DNA of 64,000 nt from Gordius sp. MW1 (GCA_964036665.1 OZ038531.1:3472001-3536000), one strand, 5' to 3'; counted from the first letter of the stretch, positions 44,824 to 56,445 are shown. Notes: generated by a model from the sequence alone, not told the origin. A program made the numbers and translations.

Positions 44824-45040
44824 TGGCTTACACATTCTAGTAGGATCTCTGTTTTTAGTATCCTTAGTGCCTCGCATAATATCAGGCCTTAATAGCTCTA
44901 ACGACATTCTTCATTTTGAGCTAGCAGCCTGATACTGACATTTTGTAGATGTAGTATGATTATTTTTTATAATAATTAAAATTAAGGACACAGACAATAT
45001 TTCAATAGCAATAAGGGTTATTAAAGGTTTATTTTTTTGA
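44813..45040 (+). pseudogene. cox3: NUMT: mitochondrial cox3 fragment
   Basis: With TGA read as Trp, the plus strand gives TGFHGLHILVGSLFLVSLV and then HFELAAWYWHFVDVVWLFF, the C-terminal part of cytochrome oxidase subunit 3 (WYWHFVDVVWLF is near-invariant in animals). Three in-frame TGA codons stand at conserved Trp positions, which marks mitochondrial origin; it could not be read by the nuclear code. The usual YWWG end is absent. The insertion, with its neighbours 44587-44812 and 45041-45455, is missing from copies 1 and 2 (break at about 1131-1163). A short hydrophobic frame at 44597-44680 may be more mitochondrial coding sequence. Confidence 0.88.
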
Positions 45041-45091
45041 ATTGTAAGCTTGCTAGTAGAAGACAGCACTAGCAAGCTTACAATTCAAAAA
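45034..45091. repeat. Perfect 24-bp hairpin next to the NUMT
   Basis: TTTTTGAATTGTAAGCTTGC plus TAGT (45034-45057) pairs exactly with 45068-45091 across a 10-nt loop AGAAGACAGC. It may be a structure carried over from the mitochondrial genome just after cox3, or a junction palindrome. Confidence 0.85.
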
Positions 45092-45455
45092 GTTATACCA
45101 CTACCCGCCAGAGAGTAAAATGGTTTCTTCCATAGTATTAAATTAGCAGTTTAAATCGTTTACTCTAATCTAACCTATCGTGTTGAGGCTTTTAGGGGCA
45201 TAGCAGTGCCGCATTTTAAATAACAGTTAAATATTCTGATTAAATTACCTAAAAGCGTTTACTAGAGAAGGCATTCTTCAGTTTAAGAGTCGAAATCTAG
45301 GTTTCTAGCATGTATGCGTCAGTATGACCTTTTTGTGGAGACTGGTGTGTAATCACCTAAAGTTACGTGCAAAGTAATTTAAAAATCCCCTTATATAGTA
45401 TAGCTAGTTTATTCAGGTTAAGTTTTTATATTTTCACTCAAATAGCAGTCCTACT
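45041..45455. other. Rest of the insertion after cox3, unidentified
   Basis: Absent from copies 1 and 2. No open frame in either code and no tRNA or rRNA motif that I can name. It may be further mitochondrial DNA. Confidence 0.35.
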
Positions 45456-46584
45456 GGCCACTTCACTACAAATAACATAATATTTTATGGTTTTAAATAA
45501 ACTGCACATATATTATTTTTTAATAAATACTTTTAATTTCAAAAAGTAAAGGATTCTATAATAGTGTAATACCCCATATTTCAAAAAATTGACTCGATAT
45601 AATTTTGTGGCAAAATAATAATAAGTTCTATAAGCTTATACTCTAATAATTTGCAAAATAACGGCATTAACAGAAAACTTAGTGGATTAGCTGGCACCTG
45701 CCGCCTTTATAGTTTGTGAATGATGCAAATGCCAAAACTGCATAATTGTTTGAGAAATTTGAAGGTGTATCATGGTATAACGAATTCCAGGCGGGCTCAA
45801 GCTTTAATCAATTAAAGTCGTTTCGAATAGTGAAAGTCGATTGCAAAAATTCGTTCGAAGGGCACAGAAGTTCGCTGTAGTGCTTATAAAGTTCTTATAT
45901 TAATTTAAGCTGCCCTTAAAAAGGCTAAAATTCCCTCAATCCTTGAGCCTTAATATCCCTCTCTGGAACGTAGGATGAGCCCTGACGGCTTTTCTCTAAT
46001 TCCCTGGCAAAATGGCCTATTCTTCAAATGGGATTTTACTTGCATTGACTTATTTGCTCCTTCCTAATTTAATTACGACCCTATCGCAACCGCAGAAGGA
46101 GTATTCTGCCCTTTGGCACTAAAATATTTTTTTTTGCCTCGTGCTCTGGTTCCTTAGGTAAACAGGAATGGATCTTTTTAAAGATACAAATCAGGCCCGA
46201 CCCGAGCCTCATTATCATCAATTTATGGCCGAGCCGGCCCGATCCCTAAATGTAATTAGACAAAATAAAAAACACAACTAAACTTGTTGTGTTATGATGG
46301 TCAATAAAACTAAAGCAGAGATCTCGCTTGTAAAACTCGTATCGTTTTGCTAAGAGGTCAATTCCGTTTCGATCTAGACCCAATGGCTCAAATGCTCGTC
46401 TTGTCTCGGCTCTACGAGACGGAGATTTTTATCGGATTTACCGCATCATTAATTTTGTGGTTTCCAAAACGGATTTGCTTGCAAAAATAATTTTTATAAT
46501 TACTGTCCTAAATATTATATTTATACAAAAGAAACACTTTATATAAAACAAACGCAAGATCAATCTAATTAGATCAGGTATATA

Positions 46585-46892
46585 CATAGACTAATAAAAC
46601 CATAGAGTGCCGAACAGCTGATAAATTTTCAGCAAACATAGCAAGCGCCATTTTGTGGGAAATAGCAACCAAACAATAAAATTCAGCATAATTTATTGTT
46701 CCAATTACTTATTTTTTTTAATTTATAAATTAAGCTATTAGTCTTATTTATTTTCACCAGAATTTTATCGTGGACAAGTATAAATATACCTGTTGTTGAG
46801 TTTTTCCTACAATATGGCAGCTATTTTGGTGTCTGAATGATTTTAATAGTAAAAATCAGCTGTTCGGCAGTCTATGGTTCTATTAGTCTATG
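46585..46892. mobile_element. 308-bp MITE with perfect TSD
   Basis: It starts CATAGACTAATAAAACCATAG with GCCGAACAGCTGA inside, and ends TCAGCTGTTCGGCAGTC followed by GGTTCTATTAGTCTATG. The perfect 8-bp TSD is GGTATATA (46577-46584, 46893-46900). The empty site in copy 1 is about 2370-2390. It shares only the CATAGACTA tip with the 42228 family. Confidence 0.9.
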
Positions 46893-46976
46893 GGTATATA
46901 TATCATATTATCCACAACATAAACAATGTACCAATTTGGATTCAAAAATTGAAGTCATATGATTTTAAAGAAATTA

Positions 46977-47925
46977 GCCACCTTGGCGCACCACTAGGAG
47001 GACCCACATCTCCCGAGCGCTTCTTAACTAATTTTTTAACTTTTATAGAGGCAATTAAACCCACACTACTAAAACTTACCCCTAACCACACCTTCTTTTT
47101 GGCAAAAAACTTCCTTTTAATCCCTAAAATTAACAACTCCCTGCGTGCATCCCCTATCTTCAGGTGCCCCGAGCAACTCAACCCCATCGAACGGAGCATA
47201 CAAAATCTTTTTCGAAACCTGCCTCAACCTTAAATTTAGTTTCTTACAATGGCTTCAGACATCCCTTCCCTCTAAAACTGGGAGAATCGCGATTAGATCC
47301 CCACGACAGATTGCTCTAGCATGAGTACCGACTGTCTAATCTCAGTGATCACATCCCTCCCAGACCCGGACCTTCAAGAGGCTCTTAACATGTGGGATGC
47401 GGACAAGCACGAGTCGGCCGAACGACCACTTGGACTGACTCAAAAGGAATGGGACCTTCCCCTAATAGCACGTTCCGTAGCTTTCCTCTCCTCGAACGAA
47501 CTATGCCATGGAAAACTCCTTTTCAAATGGGCCTCCTCCAACAGCGGTTACGAATGGCTCGAAGCGATCCCGGGCAGGAATTTGGGTCTTCATATGTCAG
47601 GTGAAGAACTACGCTTCGCCATAGACCTCCGTCGGCTGCGACATCGTTTCCCCATATATGTGCGAGCTCCTCTGCAAACAGCCGGTCCAACCCAATGGAC
47701 ACATCCTCTTCACTGCAATACAGCAAAGGCCGTAACCCCAGACATGCGGGAATTAACAAAATCATAGGTCAGTACCTTCAAAAAGCCGGTTATCCCAATA
47801 CCCTAGAGCTTGTCGGCCTCAGTACCACCGACGGGAAAAGACCAGACGGGTTAACGCTCATACCTTGGTCCCGCGGTCTAAATCTCACTTGGGATTTTAC
47901 AACGGTCGACATCTTCGCCCCCTAT
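46977..47925 (+). pseudogene. LINE-like RT C-terminus with restriction-like endonuclease-type domain
   Basis: It begins inside a frame with HLGAPLGGPTSPERFL (the thumb side of an RT), continues 47321-47640 with LRFAIDLRRLRHRFPI, and then in another frame (47695 on) reads YSKGRNPRHAGINKIIGQYL followed by GLSTTDGKRPDGLTLIPW and LTWDFTTVD. The C...C...H/RH plus KRPDG...W...WDFT..D arrangement resembles the C-terminal end of LINEs that use a restriction-like endonuclease; the clade is uncertain. GC content is higher than the surroundings. It joins third-copy sequence at 46977 and Gypsy RT at 47926 without spacer, so it is truncated at both ends. Confidence 0.55.
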
Positions 47926-48903
47926 GAAAAATCGGCTAGATTATTAACAATTAACTTGGATAAAGGTCTTTATTCTTTTAAGAGGTTACCTTTTGGTTTA
48001 AGCGTGTCCGCCCCTATTTTTCAAAGGGCGATGGCATGTATATTTAATAATATAGATGGTGTATTTTTTTATTGGACGATATTTTAGTTACGGGTTCCGC
48101 TCAAGACGAGCATGATTTACATCTAGAGGTGTTTCATTTGATTAAGATTAAAAATTTACGAGTTTTTGCTAGTGATGCGGGAAAACCGAGAAAATTCTCG
48201 GTACGAGACGAGACGAGAATTCGAAAAACTGACCCGAGATCGAGACGAGAATTTTGATGTCGAGACGAGACGAGACGAGACGAGATTTTTTCGGCGAGAT
48301 CTCGGGTTTTTATTGATCATTCGATTTTAGTAAATTGTTGTGTATTTTAATATGCCTGATTTGCATTTAAGGTATTAAATATAAATCAATACGATAGGAA
48401 TATATTTGATATTAAAATAACACCTAAGTGTAGTAAATATGATATATTTTCGTAAATTTGGCAATTTTAGTTCATTTACCTAAGTATGGATGGCACTTAA
48501 GGTATGTGAATAATTTAATAATATATTTCTCACATATATGTATCCTAAGAATTATAAAATGTTACAAAATTTTAGGCTTAGAATGAGTTCTGATGGAATA
48601 GTAAATATTATTAAATCATATTTGAACTTAGCAGTTTCTCATCCTGCATGATGCAGTAATTATAAATTGGTGTTCAATTAGTTTAAATAATCATAAAAGT
48701 TAAGCTAAGGTGGCTCGAGCTTTTTTGGGTACCCTAGCGTCATGTGCCTGCTAACGATTTCAAAAATACAATTAAGTATTCGATGACACCGTAATACATT
48801 AAATCATGAGTTTTCTAGAAGTTTTATGATTCAATTAATAATATACCTCCCAAAATTTTGAACCTTAATAAGACATTATGTGAATACATTATTTTGTCAT
48901 ATA

Positions 48904-50090
48904 TGTTGCATCCATTGCTCGCGGCATATTTCTTAGGTCTTGAAACTTAATTGACTCATTTACATTACCATACTACTTCGCGACGTTAATTGACCAATTA
49001 CATTTAGCTCGCGAATTCACCACTTTAATGTATTTCAATAATTGGCGATTATATAAAGACGTGTAAAACACTTCTTCAACACTCTTCGTACTCTTTTTCC
49101 CCTTACTTTATTGTATACCTTCAATAAAGAGTCTCAATAATTGGTGACCCCGCATTTCGGGGGAGCCGTTTTTTCCTCCCTCAGAACACGCCCTTAAGTA
49201 ACGGCGTCTTGGTTTTTTTTGTTAAGATTATGAAACTTAGATATTGGGCACTTCTTGGTGAATCCGGCATCCAATACATATATTGTAAAGACACGATCGA
49301 GCTGCAACAACCAACTTCAGCCTCTCAACTAACCTCGAGCAATACGTGCCCGACGGCTGTGAGGGAAACAGGCTGCCTATTTACCTGATTGTTTCTATGA
49401 CGAAAACCATGATGCCCTACTACACCTCTACATAGATAACAACAACGTCTGCCGAAGGCCCAACCACTGCTCTGCGCATGGCCCTAATCACAAAACCCAT
49501 CTCAACATCAACACCACAGGGCCTCTTGCAACGCGCAAAGACTTCGTTTGGCAAAACAATAACACCTACTACCATCCGCCACCGCTTACCGGTTTAGTTG
49601 ATGACCGATTGCAATTCCAATATAGATACCTCTGCCCGCGGCATATATCTTATTAATATATTGGATAGCACCACAACAACACAAACACAACTCACACCTC
49701 GACCACCTCACTAACAACCACGGTAGGCGGGAAAAAAACTGGCTAGTAGTACGAACATCACTTACACCTCCCTTACAGCAAACAATTTTTTTAAATTTTT
49801 GTAACTCCTTTTTTACACAGCAGAATATTTGTTGCATCCATTGCTCGCGGCATATTACTTATGTCTTGAAACTTAATTGACTCATTTACATTACCTTACT
49901 ACTTCGCGACGTTAATTGACCAATCACATATAGCTCGCGGATTCACCACTAAATTTTAATTGATTTAATGTATTTCAATTAATTCGCGATTATAAAAAGA
50001 CGTATAAAACACTTCTTTATCACTCTTCGAACTCTTTTCTTTTCCTTCACTTTATTATATACCTTCAATAAAGAGTCTCCCCTCCCAATA
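48904..50090 (+). mobile_element. Miniature LTR retrotransposon (TRIM-like), nested in the hAT
   Basis: The LTRs are 48904-49139 (236 bp) and 49830-50090 (261 bp), both starting TGTTGCATCCATTGCTCGCGG and ending CAATA, with a TTCAATAAAGAGTCTC polyadenylation segment. The 5-bp TSD is ATATA (48899-48903, 50091-50095). ATTGGTGACCCCGC follows the 5' LTR at the primer-binding position. The LTRs differ at several sites. The interior is only 690 bp. Confidence 0.88.
49228..49650 (+). pseudogene. Coding-like internal remnant of the miniature LTR element
   Basis: Two short frames in series: one from ATG at 49228 to a TGA near 49389, then another from about 49370 to about 49655 with cysteine- and histidine-rich content (DCFYDENHDALLHLY, CRRPNHCSAHGPNH). 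GC content is higher than the surroundings. No family recognised; it could be a piece of a retroelement polyprotein. Confidence 0.3.
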
Positions 50091-50390
50091 ATATACATTA
50101 CTTTTTACGTTATAAACTGGGGTTGGCAGGTACATTCGAAACTATAATTTCTATAGTTGTGGCAATTTCGCAATATAAAATAAATACACACCAACTTATA
50201 CTGTACTAGATGAATAACTATTTAATGGCAAAGTTAGTTCGAATTGGAAGGTAATTATTTAGAATACTAATTTGATTATTATGATTTTTGTCCTAAAATA
50301 AAATACGTGCACTTTAATTTAAAGTTTAAAGCCTTTTGTTCTTGATCCTATAATATAAAGCTGCTTTCATGTTGTTTTTACAACATTTTA

Positions 50391-50477
50391 ATACGTGCAA
50401 CAAGTTATTTATTTTGTAAATAATAATATTACTTTAATACGTGCAACAAGTTATTTATTTTGTAAATAATAATATTA
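50391..50477. repeat. Two tandem copies of a 43-45 bp unit
   Basis: TTTAATACGTGCAACAAGTT and the following AT-rich sequence to AATAATATTAC occurs twice in direct succession with no mismatch. Confidence 0.85.
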
Positions 50478-53065
50478 CCATTAAAAGTCACTCGCACTTT
50501 GTGTCTTATAACGCTATAGTAAACATGTAATAATCTTTATGGGTTATAATTGGTGCTGTTAATATCAATGGGCTAAAACATTTGCTTTAAATATGTTAAG
50601 GTCTACTTTGAGGTTTTAGCCATGGTTAATGTTGGGTCTCAATTTGCCTTAATATGTAACTAAGTAAAATATAGGTGAACTTATAAATTTCGTCTGTTTT
50701 TAAATTTAACTGACACAGTGAATTTGATACAAATGCTATAATTTGCTAAAACTATGAAATTTAATAAGATCTTATCAGTTAGCATATTTATTATATAAAA
50801 GTTTTAGCTCCAAAAAACTCAAAAGAGTACTTGTTTAAACTCAAATTTAAAAAGTGTCAATAAACACCACTATTCAATTCTAATTTTAATGCACAGTTAT
50901 GCTATTTTATATATTAATCAAAAAGCGATCCTTTCCTACTATACTTTAAGTTTATATATAGTTTTTTAATTTGCACTCCTTAGAAAATGTTATCTATTGT
51001 CAATGAGATGTCGTGCCGCGCTATATCATTAAAAAGTGTTTGATTAAGGTTTTTTAAAAAATATAAAGGTCTACCACTTGGAATTTTAACACTTAGTTAA
51101 TAATTTTAATAAAACAGGAGAAATTTTTATTTTGTATAAATTTTTCTTAAATGTCGAGACGAGACGAGAATTCTTGCCGAGACGAGACCGAGATTTTTCT
51201 AGGACGAGATCGAGACTTTCATAATCGCTCCCGAGACGACACGAGATTTTGCTTTCGAGACCGAGACGAGCTCGAAACACTAGTTTTTGCTAAGAAATGT
51301 AATTTTACTGACCAGGTAATTTATTTAGGTCATGTAATAGCAGATGGTTTTGTTAAACCTAATTTGAAAAAGATACAAGATAGTAAAAACATAAATAGGC
51401 CAGTAGATAAATAGGAACTTGCATGGTTTTTGGGTTTAATGAATTATTACAGTAAATTTAATAAAAATCATACAAATTATTCTGGTCCTCTTTATGAGTT
51501 AACTAAATGATGTGTTATTTAAATTGGATGATAATTTGGTCAATTTTTCTTAAAAAATGTTTTATTAACGGGTCCGATTCTTAAATGCTTCGATCCTGAT
51601 AAAGAACATATTTTAAAGGTTGATGCATTCAACACGAGTATTGATAATGCTTTATGTCACTGTCAGATAGAAGATGAAATAGATCATCCTGTTATTTATT
51701 TTTATCACAAGCTTACTAAGGCCGAAATTAATTATTCAGTCATAGAGAAAGAAGCTCTTGCGATAATTTATGGTTTAAAACGATGTCGAGAATATTTAAT
51801 TGGTAATTCGTTTACATTATATACCGATCATAAGCCATTGGTAGCTCTATTTGATAAAATTAATACGGAATTTTTGATGTCGCCTCGACTTCAGAGATGG
51901 TTATTAACTCTTGGTAATTTTTCATTAACTTTAAAATATCGAGAAGGTAAAAGTAATCATTTGGCTTACGTGCTTACGTGTTATCACGAATGAGTGCGAA
52001 TAATATAACTAAGGAGATATCTATTACAAATAATAATTTTGTTAATTTAATAAAAGTCAGTGACCTTGAAGATATTGTCAAAAGTACAGAGAATGTTGAT
52101 TAGCAAATATTAAACAAATTATTACAGGTGTTAAAGATATTCAAAATGTACCTGTAGATTTTAAACATGTAATTAAGGAACTATATTTTGAATATAATTT
52201 AGTAAAACGCAATGATAAGCTGGTAATTTCTGTTGAGCTGCGTAGTAACGTTTTAAGTATTTTGCATGAAGGGCATGCAGGTATAGTAAAGATGAAGGAG
52301 CTCGCTAGACTATATATCTGGTGGCCCAAGATTACAATGGATGTTGAAATCTATGTTCGGCAATGTGCATGTGTAAATTAAAGGCAGCCATGCCACGTAG
52401 GGCTAAGAAGGCTCGATGGCCACATGAAGATGGTTTCTGGAGTAAAATTCATATTGATTTTTTTGAATTTAATAAAAAAGGTATATATTAGTGGTAGAAG
52501 CATATTTAGGTTAGACTCAATTTAAACTAATACACAATATATCTACAAAGGTTACTGTAATGTTTTTAAAAGAATTAATTGGCTCATACGGTTTTCCGAA
52601 ATTTATAGCGTTTACAAGTGTCGATTTTAAGATTTTTTGTAATAATTGGAAAATAACTCACTTTTTAACACCGCCGTATCATCCTGTTCTAATGGACAGG
52701 TTGAGACTGAGAGGTATGTAGCTATTGTTAAAAAATGGTTGGAACTGGCACAGACAAATAAAGAGGGTACCTAGTTATGTCGATTATACCATAATATGAC
52801 GCCTAGATTTAGACGTTTGCTAGTTGGTGTTGAGTTTTTTGGTCATAATTTACGTTTTCCGCCTGATTTTTTGCTGGGTAGCAACTTTAAACATCATTTA
52901 ACAGGCAAGATCGAATATAATATTAATGATCTTGTTTGGTTGAAAAATTATTTAGGTCAGCCTAGGTGGGAGTTATCTAGGGTAATTGACCATGTAGGTA
53001 ATGAGATTTACAAAGTTAAATCATTAGAGACTGACAAGGTGAAACTAGGCATGTTGAACAACTAT

Positions 53066-54086
53066 TAAGTTATTCTGCCTAATGTTTATATGTTGTAGAT
53101 GGATGTGATCGCTTCATGGTGTATTGTGAGAATAATGGTGGAGCGGTTGGCCGGAGTGCGTCCTCCGTGCCCTTTGCACATATCATTCGTAATTGGGATG
53201 GACGGTATCCCAAGAATTACTTTTTCGACGAGCTTCCCGTGATAGGGGTCCGGGGATGCCCCAAGAAGTCACGAGGAATGGTCGTGTGTACCGGCAGGCA
53301 CCGGCGCATATTAACAGAGGTGGTAGTCGACGGCGCCCGCGAGGTGCCAATCGAAGATGTTGTTGGGGATGCCAGCGATGGCATCGCCTACCAATGTGTC
53401 CACCCTCGGTTGTTAGTGTAAGCAATAATGTAAGTATCTTGCCTGTTGGAGGGCAGGTGGTCACACCTGTTGGAGGGCAAATGGTCTCACTGAGACTAGC
53501 GGGTCGGTAACGACTGTCCTTGGTAGTGCTCTGGTTACCCCTTTAGCTGCTATGACCTTGACAGGTGATCTGCAAGGGCTGATCAGCTGGTGATAAGGGG
53601 AGTAGCATCTATACATGCTGAATAAGATATTAATTTTAATTGATTTTCCTACTTTTCCTATTTTATCTTAATCTTTGTCGAATCATCCTCCTCCTCCTCT
53701 TATTTTTGAAAATCATCGTGGAGCCATTAAAGAGTTGCTATTTTTGTCACACGCGCGTATTGACATTTTTTTGCGATCCTTAAAAAATGCTATTATATTA
53801 AACGCGAGATGTATAAACGCGTAATCGTATATTTTTATTATCATTATTGTGATTATGACGATTCATTTTTTAAAAGAATCGTGCGTGATTATAAAAAAAG
53901 ATCTTTGGAATCATTACACATATCGAAATTCTACCGAAGATATTTTGAAAGAATTATTGTGTGGAATAAAATAGAAAGACATATATTGAAAATTTGGTGA
54001 TTGAAAATTATAACAAGATTTAAAATATTCTTGAGAGATATAATATTGGTGTATAGCTGCCGGCCCTTTTTAAAGATATAAAATAA
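53066..54086. other. Region 3' of Gypsy pol, no firm gene
   Basis: A GC-richer block (53116-53510) has two overlapping plus-strand frames of about 100 codons, neither with a recognisable motif. One contains GGAGGGCAGGTGGTCACACC-type short direct repeats. It may be the untranslated or C-terminal end of the Gypsy element. The rest (53520-54086) is AT-rich and without signal. Confidence 0.35.
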
Positions 54087-54309
54087 TAACATTTTAGGTT
54101 GTGTCAGGACATTGAATTATTTCTGTGTTCAGTATTAAATCCAAACTTCGTAATCTAGCCATATTTTGTTCATATCCGTTACAGAACATATATCTATTCC
54201 TTATCCTGCTACGGACTAGAGATGTATCTATACTAAAGGATCCTCTGTAATATTGAACGTTTGGATTATAAGGCTAAAAATATTGATCAATTTTTAGTTA
54301 TTATATTGG

Positions 54310-54315
54310 TTTATT
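54310..54315 (-). terminator. Poly(A) signal AATAAA of cysteine-rich gene B
   Basis: Same position relative to the stop codon as in copy A. Confidence 0.55.
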
Positions 54316-54340
54316 ATACAAAACTTATTGTATTGCAAAC

Positions 54341-55838
54341 CTATACATATATCACAACAAAAACCTCATGCCTTGGTGGGTTGAATAAGAACCATTGTAT
54401 TTTAGAAAATTCTTTTCCGGCTTCATAGGGATTATCCGAGTCGTGGCATTTGATTATAGCTCGATAATTTTCAATTCTTTCACAGCTGTAAATTATTATA
54501 AATTTTAATACTAGGGCATACTTAAGTATGTAAATTACGATGATCCAGGTTTTCGACTGGGGGGGGGGGGGGCGGCGAAACGTTTTATAGCTCAATTAGG
54601 GAGGGGGGGGGGCAAAACATATTTTTTTTTATTTTTATCGGTTTTGGCATTCAAATTTTTTTTTATTTAGGGGGGTGGGGGCGGACGCCCATGGCTCCTG
54701 TTTAAAAACAAAAAAATATGAGGTCATTATCAGCCGAGTTAGGCAAATACAATTTTTTAAATTTTCAAATTTATTTATCTAACAAGTTTTTATAATCTAA
54801 GCAAAAGTTTCTAAGGTTGCAGCACAGGCGTAAAATGCATATGATTGAAGCGTTCTATATGTTTATTGAGCCCTTCCAACACACTTGCATCTTTATTAAG
54901 ATGAACGATGCGTCCAGACACTTATTCCCTAAATAGCAAAATGGTTGTTTCCTTTAACTCACTCATTTAATTGGCCTTTTAATTGCAAAACTCAAAAAGA
55001 TTCTGTCCTCAATTTTTATCCCATCGTAGCATTATGCTCTGGCACCTTTAGAATGCAAGCTATTTATTATTTTTAAAAATAATTGTTAACTATTTCCCAT
55101 AATCAAGATATACCAACTTTTATATAAATATAGGGGTCATTATAATCAAATAAAACTTTAGGGTCGTTTTGGATTTTTGCGCCTTTTTAGTCTATATTTT
55201 TTGCGATCCTATATATTGTCAATAAAATTTAGTATCATAGAATATAGCGTTAACAGTCGTGGCACAATTTTTTTTAGGAACCTTTATTTGATTTTGCAGC
55301 AAACATCCGTAAAAATATATGGATTTAAACCTAATTAGCCAAATTTAGTAAAAAAAATTGAAGATAATTGAATTGCGCCATATTGATAATTCGACCCGTA
55401 GCCAAAATTAGAAAAAAGGGAAAAATATATTGACATGTTTATAATTGCATATATTTTTAGGTTCAGGTTTAACAACTTAAATAGCTTTATGCAAGCCTAT
55501 GTATGACATTTGAAACAAATTAATAGTTATTACTTGCAATAATCTAGTAAGGAAGTCATAATGCATTTTTCAATTAAGCTGTTGGGCGGAGTATCAAATC
55601 GACATTGTTGGTATTTTGAGTTTTTTGTACAACCGTATTTGCATCTGCGGTCAATATCTTGGGACACATCTTCAGCCATATTCTTTATACGACAACTTTT
55701 GCAATTTATATGGCAGCCATTTATTTTGTACTGTGTTGTGTTAGCTGCCTTTAATGCCCTACGCTTTAGAGTTTCATTCCATTCCTCTAAGTATGCCAGA
55801 TTTTTAATGTTTGCCACCGCATTAACCTTTATATGCAC
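54341..55838 (-). CDS. Candidate cysteine-rich protein gene, last two exons (copy B)
   Basis: This is the paralogue of 30124-31588 with the same structure. The exon at 55534-55838 ends with the donor AA|GTAATA, the terminal exon at 54341-54485 is preceded by TTACAG, and the intron is 1048 bp. All ten cysteines are kept. About six amino-acid changes in the first exon fall outside the central cysteine region, plus a K/D change near its end, and three fall in the terminal exon. The exon lengths (305 and 145 bp) are identical in both copies while the intron and flanks differ by indels, as expected if the coding sequence was under constraint. E2 has inserted 98 bp upstream of the first exon listed here, in the presumed upstream intron or promoter. 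Confidence 0.62.
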
Positions 55839-55967
55839 CTTCGCTAACGTAATCTTATATAAAAAAGTGAGCGAAAATGTTATAGTCTTATGCTATATTT
55901 TTTTTTAAGCATAGTTTATTGATATATATATATATAAACTCGGGCCTTCGGCCCTCGTGGGAAGGAG

Positions 55968-56075
55968 GAGAAGGGAAGGGGAGTAGGGGAAGGGGAGTAG
56001 GGGAAGGGGAGTAGGGGAAGGGGAGTAGGGGAAGGGGAGTAGGGGAAGGGGAGTAGGGGAAGGGAAGGGGGAACG
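55968..56075 (+). repeat. G-rich minisatellite, unit AAGGGGAGTAGGGG
   Basis: About six tandem copies of a 14-15 bp unit lie just inside the left end of E2. E1 has only a short G-rich tract at the same place (7330-7368). Runs of four Gs at regular spacing could form G-quadruplexes. Confidence 0.9.
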
Positions 56076-56342
56076 ACTCATCTATACTCCGTATAAACGT
56101 AGCATATTTGCTATGCAATTTATGGGCGAGATGGGTAGGAAGGGGCGAGAATGCCTATAGGGGGGTATTAACTGCAAAATAATTAGTTATAGACCATTGT
56201 AGGGGAGGGCATAGGGTAATTATCAATGTTCCAATAGTCATTTTTTCCATTGGTCAGTAGCCTGCGGACGATCAAAAAGTCATATTATCAATGATATTAA
56301 CAAGAACAAAATATTAATTTAATTTAAAAAAAAATAAAAATT

Positions 56343-56445
56343 TTGCCCTCTCCCGAGCTTGAACCAGGGACATCCAGGTCACCCTGTTTACAAGCGTGCG
56401 CTATAACCCGTCACACCATTCTGGTGTTAAAATAGTAGAAGTTAT
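56343..56445 (-). ncRNA. tRNA-derived (SINE-like) fragment
   Basis: On the minus strand, TGGTGTGACGGGTTATAGCGCACGC resembles a D-arm/A box (I cite only the GGTTATAGCGCACGC core), and GTCCCTGGTTCAAGCTCGGGA resembles a T-arm/B box at the usual distance. The acceptor stem does not pair, so it is a tRNA-derived repeat, not a functional tRNA. Similar B-box blocks occur at 11283, 58561 and elsewhere in E1 and E2. Confidence 0.45.

Larger units (their letters stand above)
38991..46976 (+). repeat. Diverged third copy of the tandem-unit sequence
   Basis: 38991-40570 matches 7268-7310 joined to 11399-12892, that is, without the Helentron-like E1. 40571-46976 matches 14384-16992, that is, without the GGTGTAAT element and ending before the NAXD exon. 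Divergence is several percent with many indels, and it carries its own insertions (CACTA-like, NUMT, MITE). It gives empty-site proof for E1 and the 12893 element, and copies 1 and 2 give empty sites for its own insertions. Confidence 0.88.
48170..51282. mobile_element. 3.1-kb hAT of the GAGACGAG family, inside Gypsy RT
   Basis: It starts TAGTGATGCGGGAAAACC and ends CGAGCTCGAAACACTA. The perfect 8-bp TSD is GTTTTTGC (48162-48169, 51283-51290). GAGACGAGACGAGA arrays lie just inside both ends (48205-48300 and 51155-51265). Removing it joins the Gypsy RT reading frame. There is no transposase; the interior holds a miniature LTR element. Confidence 0.92.
47926..53065 (+). pseudogene. Ty3/Gypsy pol, split by a hAT
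   Basis: The left part (47926-48169) has RT LPFGLSVSAPIFQRAM and, after a frameshift, DDILVTGSAQDEHDLHLEV, the catalytic YLDD region. The right part resumes at 51291 with KKCNFTDQVIYLGHVIADG. RNase H follows (51590-51990; FYHKLTKAEINYSVIEKEAL, LYTDHKPLVALF), then integrase zinc region (SILHEGHAGIVKMKELARLYIWWP, 52258-52325), a broken core with PPYHPV near 52670, and the tail NDLVWLKNYLGQPRWELSRV (52930-52990). Numerous stops and frameshifts. No gag, protease or LTR was found. Confidence 0.88.

Noticed and set aside
53183..53510. Overlapping frames of about 100 codons in the GC-rich block
   Set aside because: Three frames are open at once because of base composition, with no motif or conservation in the window to choose between them.
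56343..56445. Functional tRNA gene
   Set aside because: The acceptor arms do not pair and the anticodon stem is poor; only D-arm-like and T-arm-like boxes are present.
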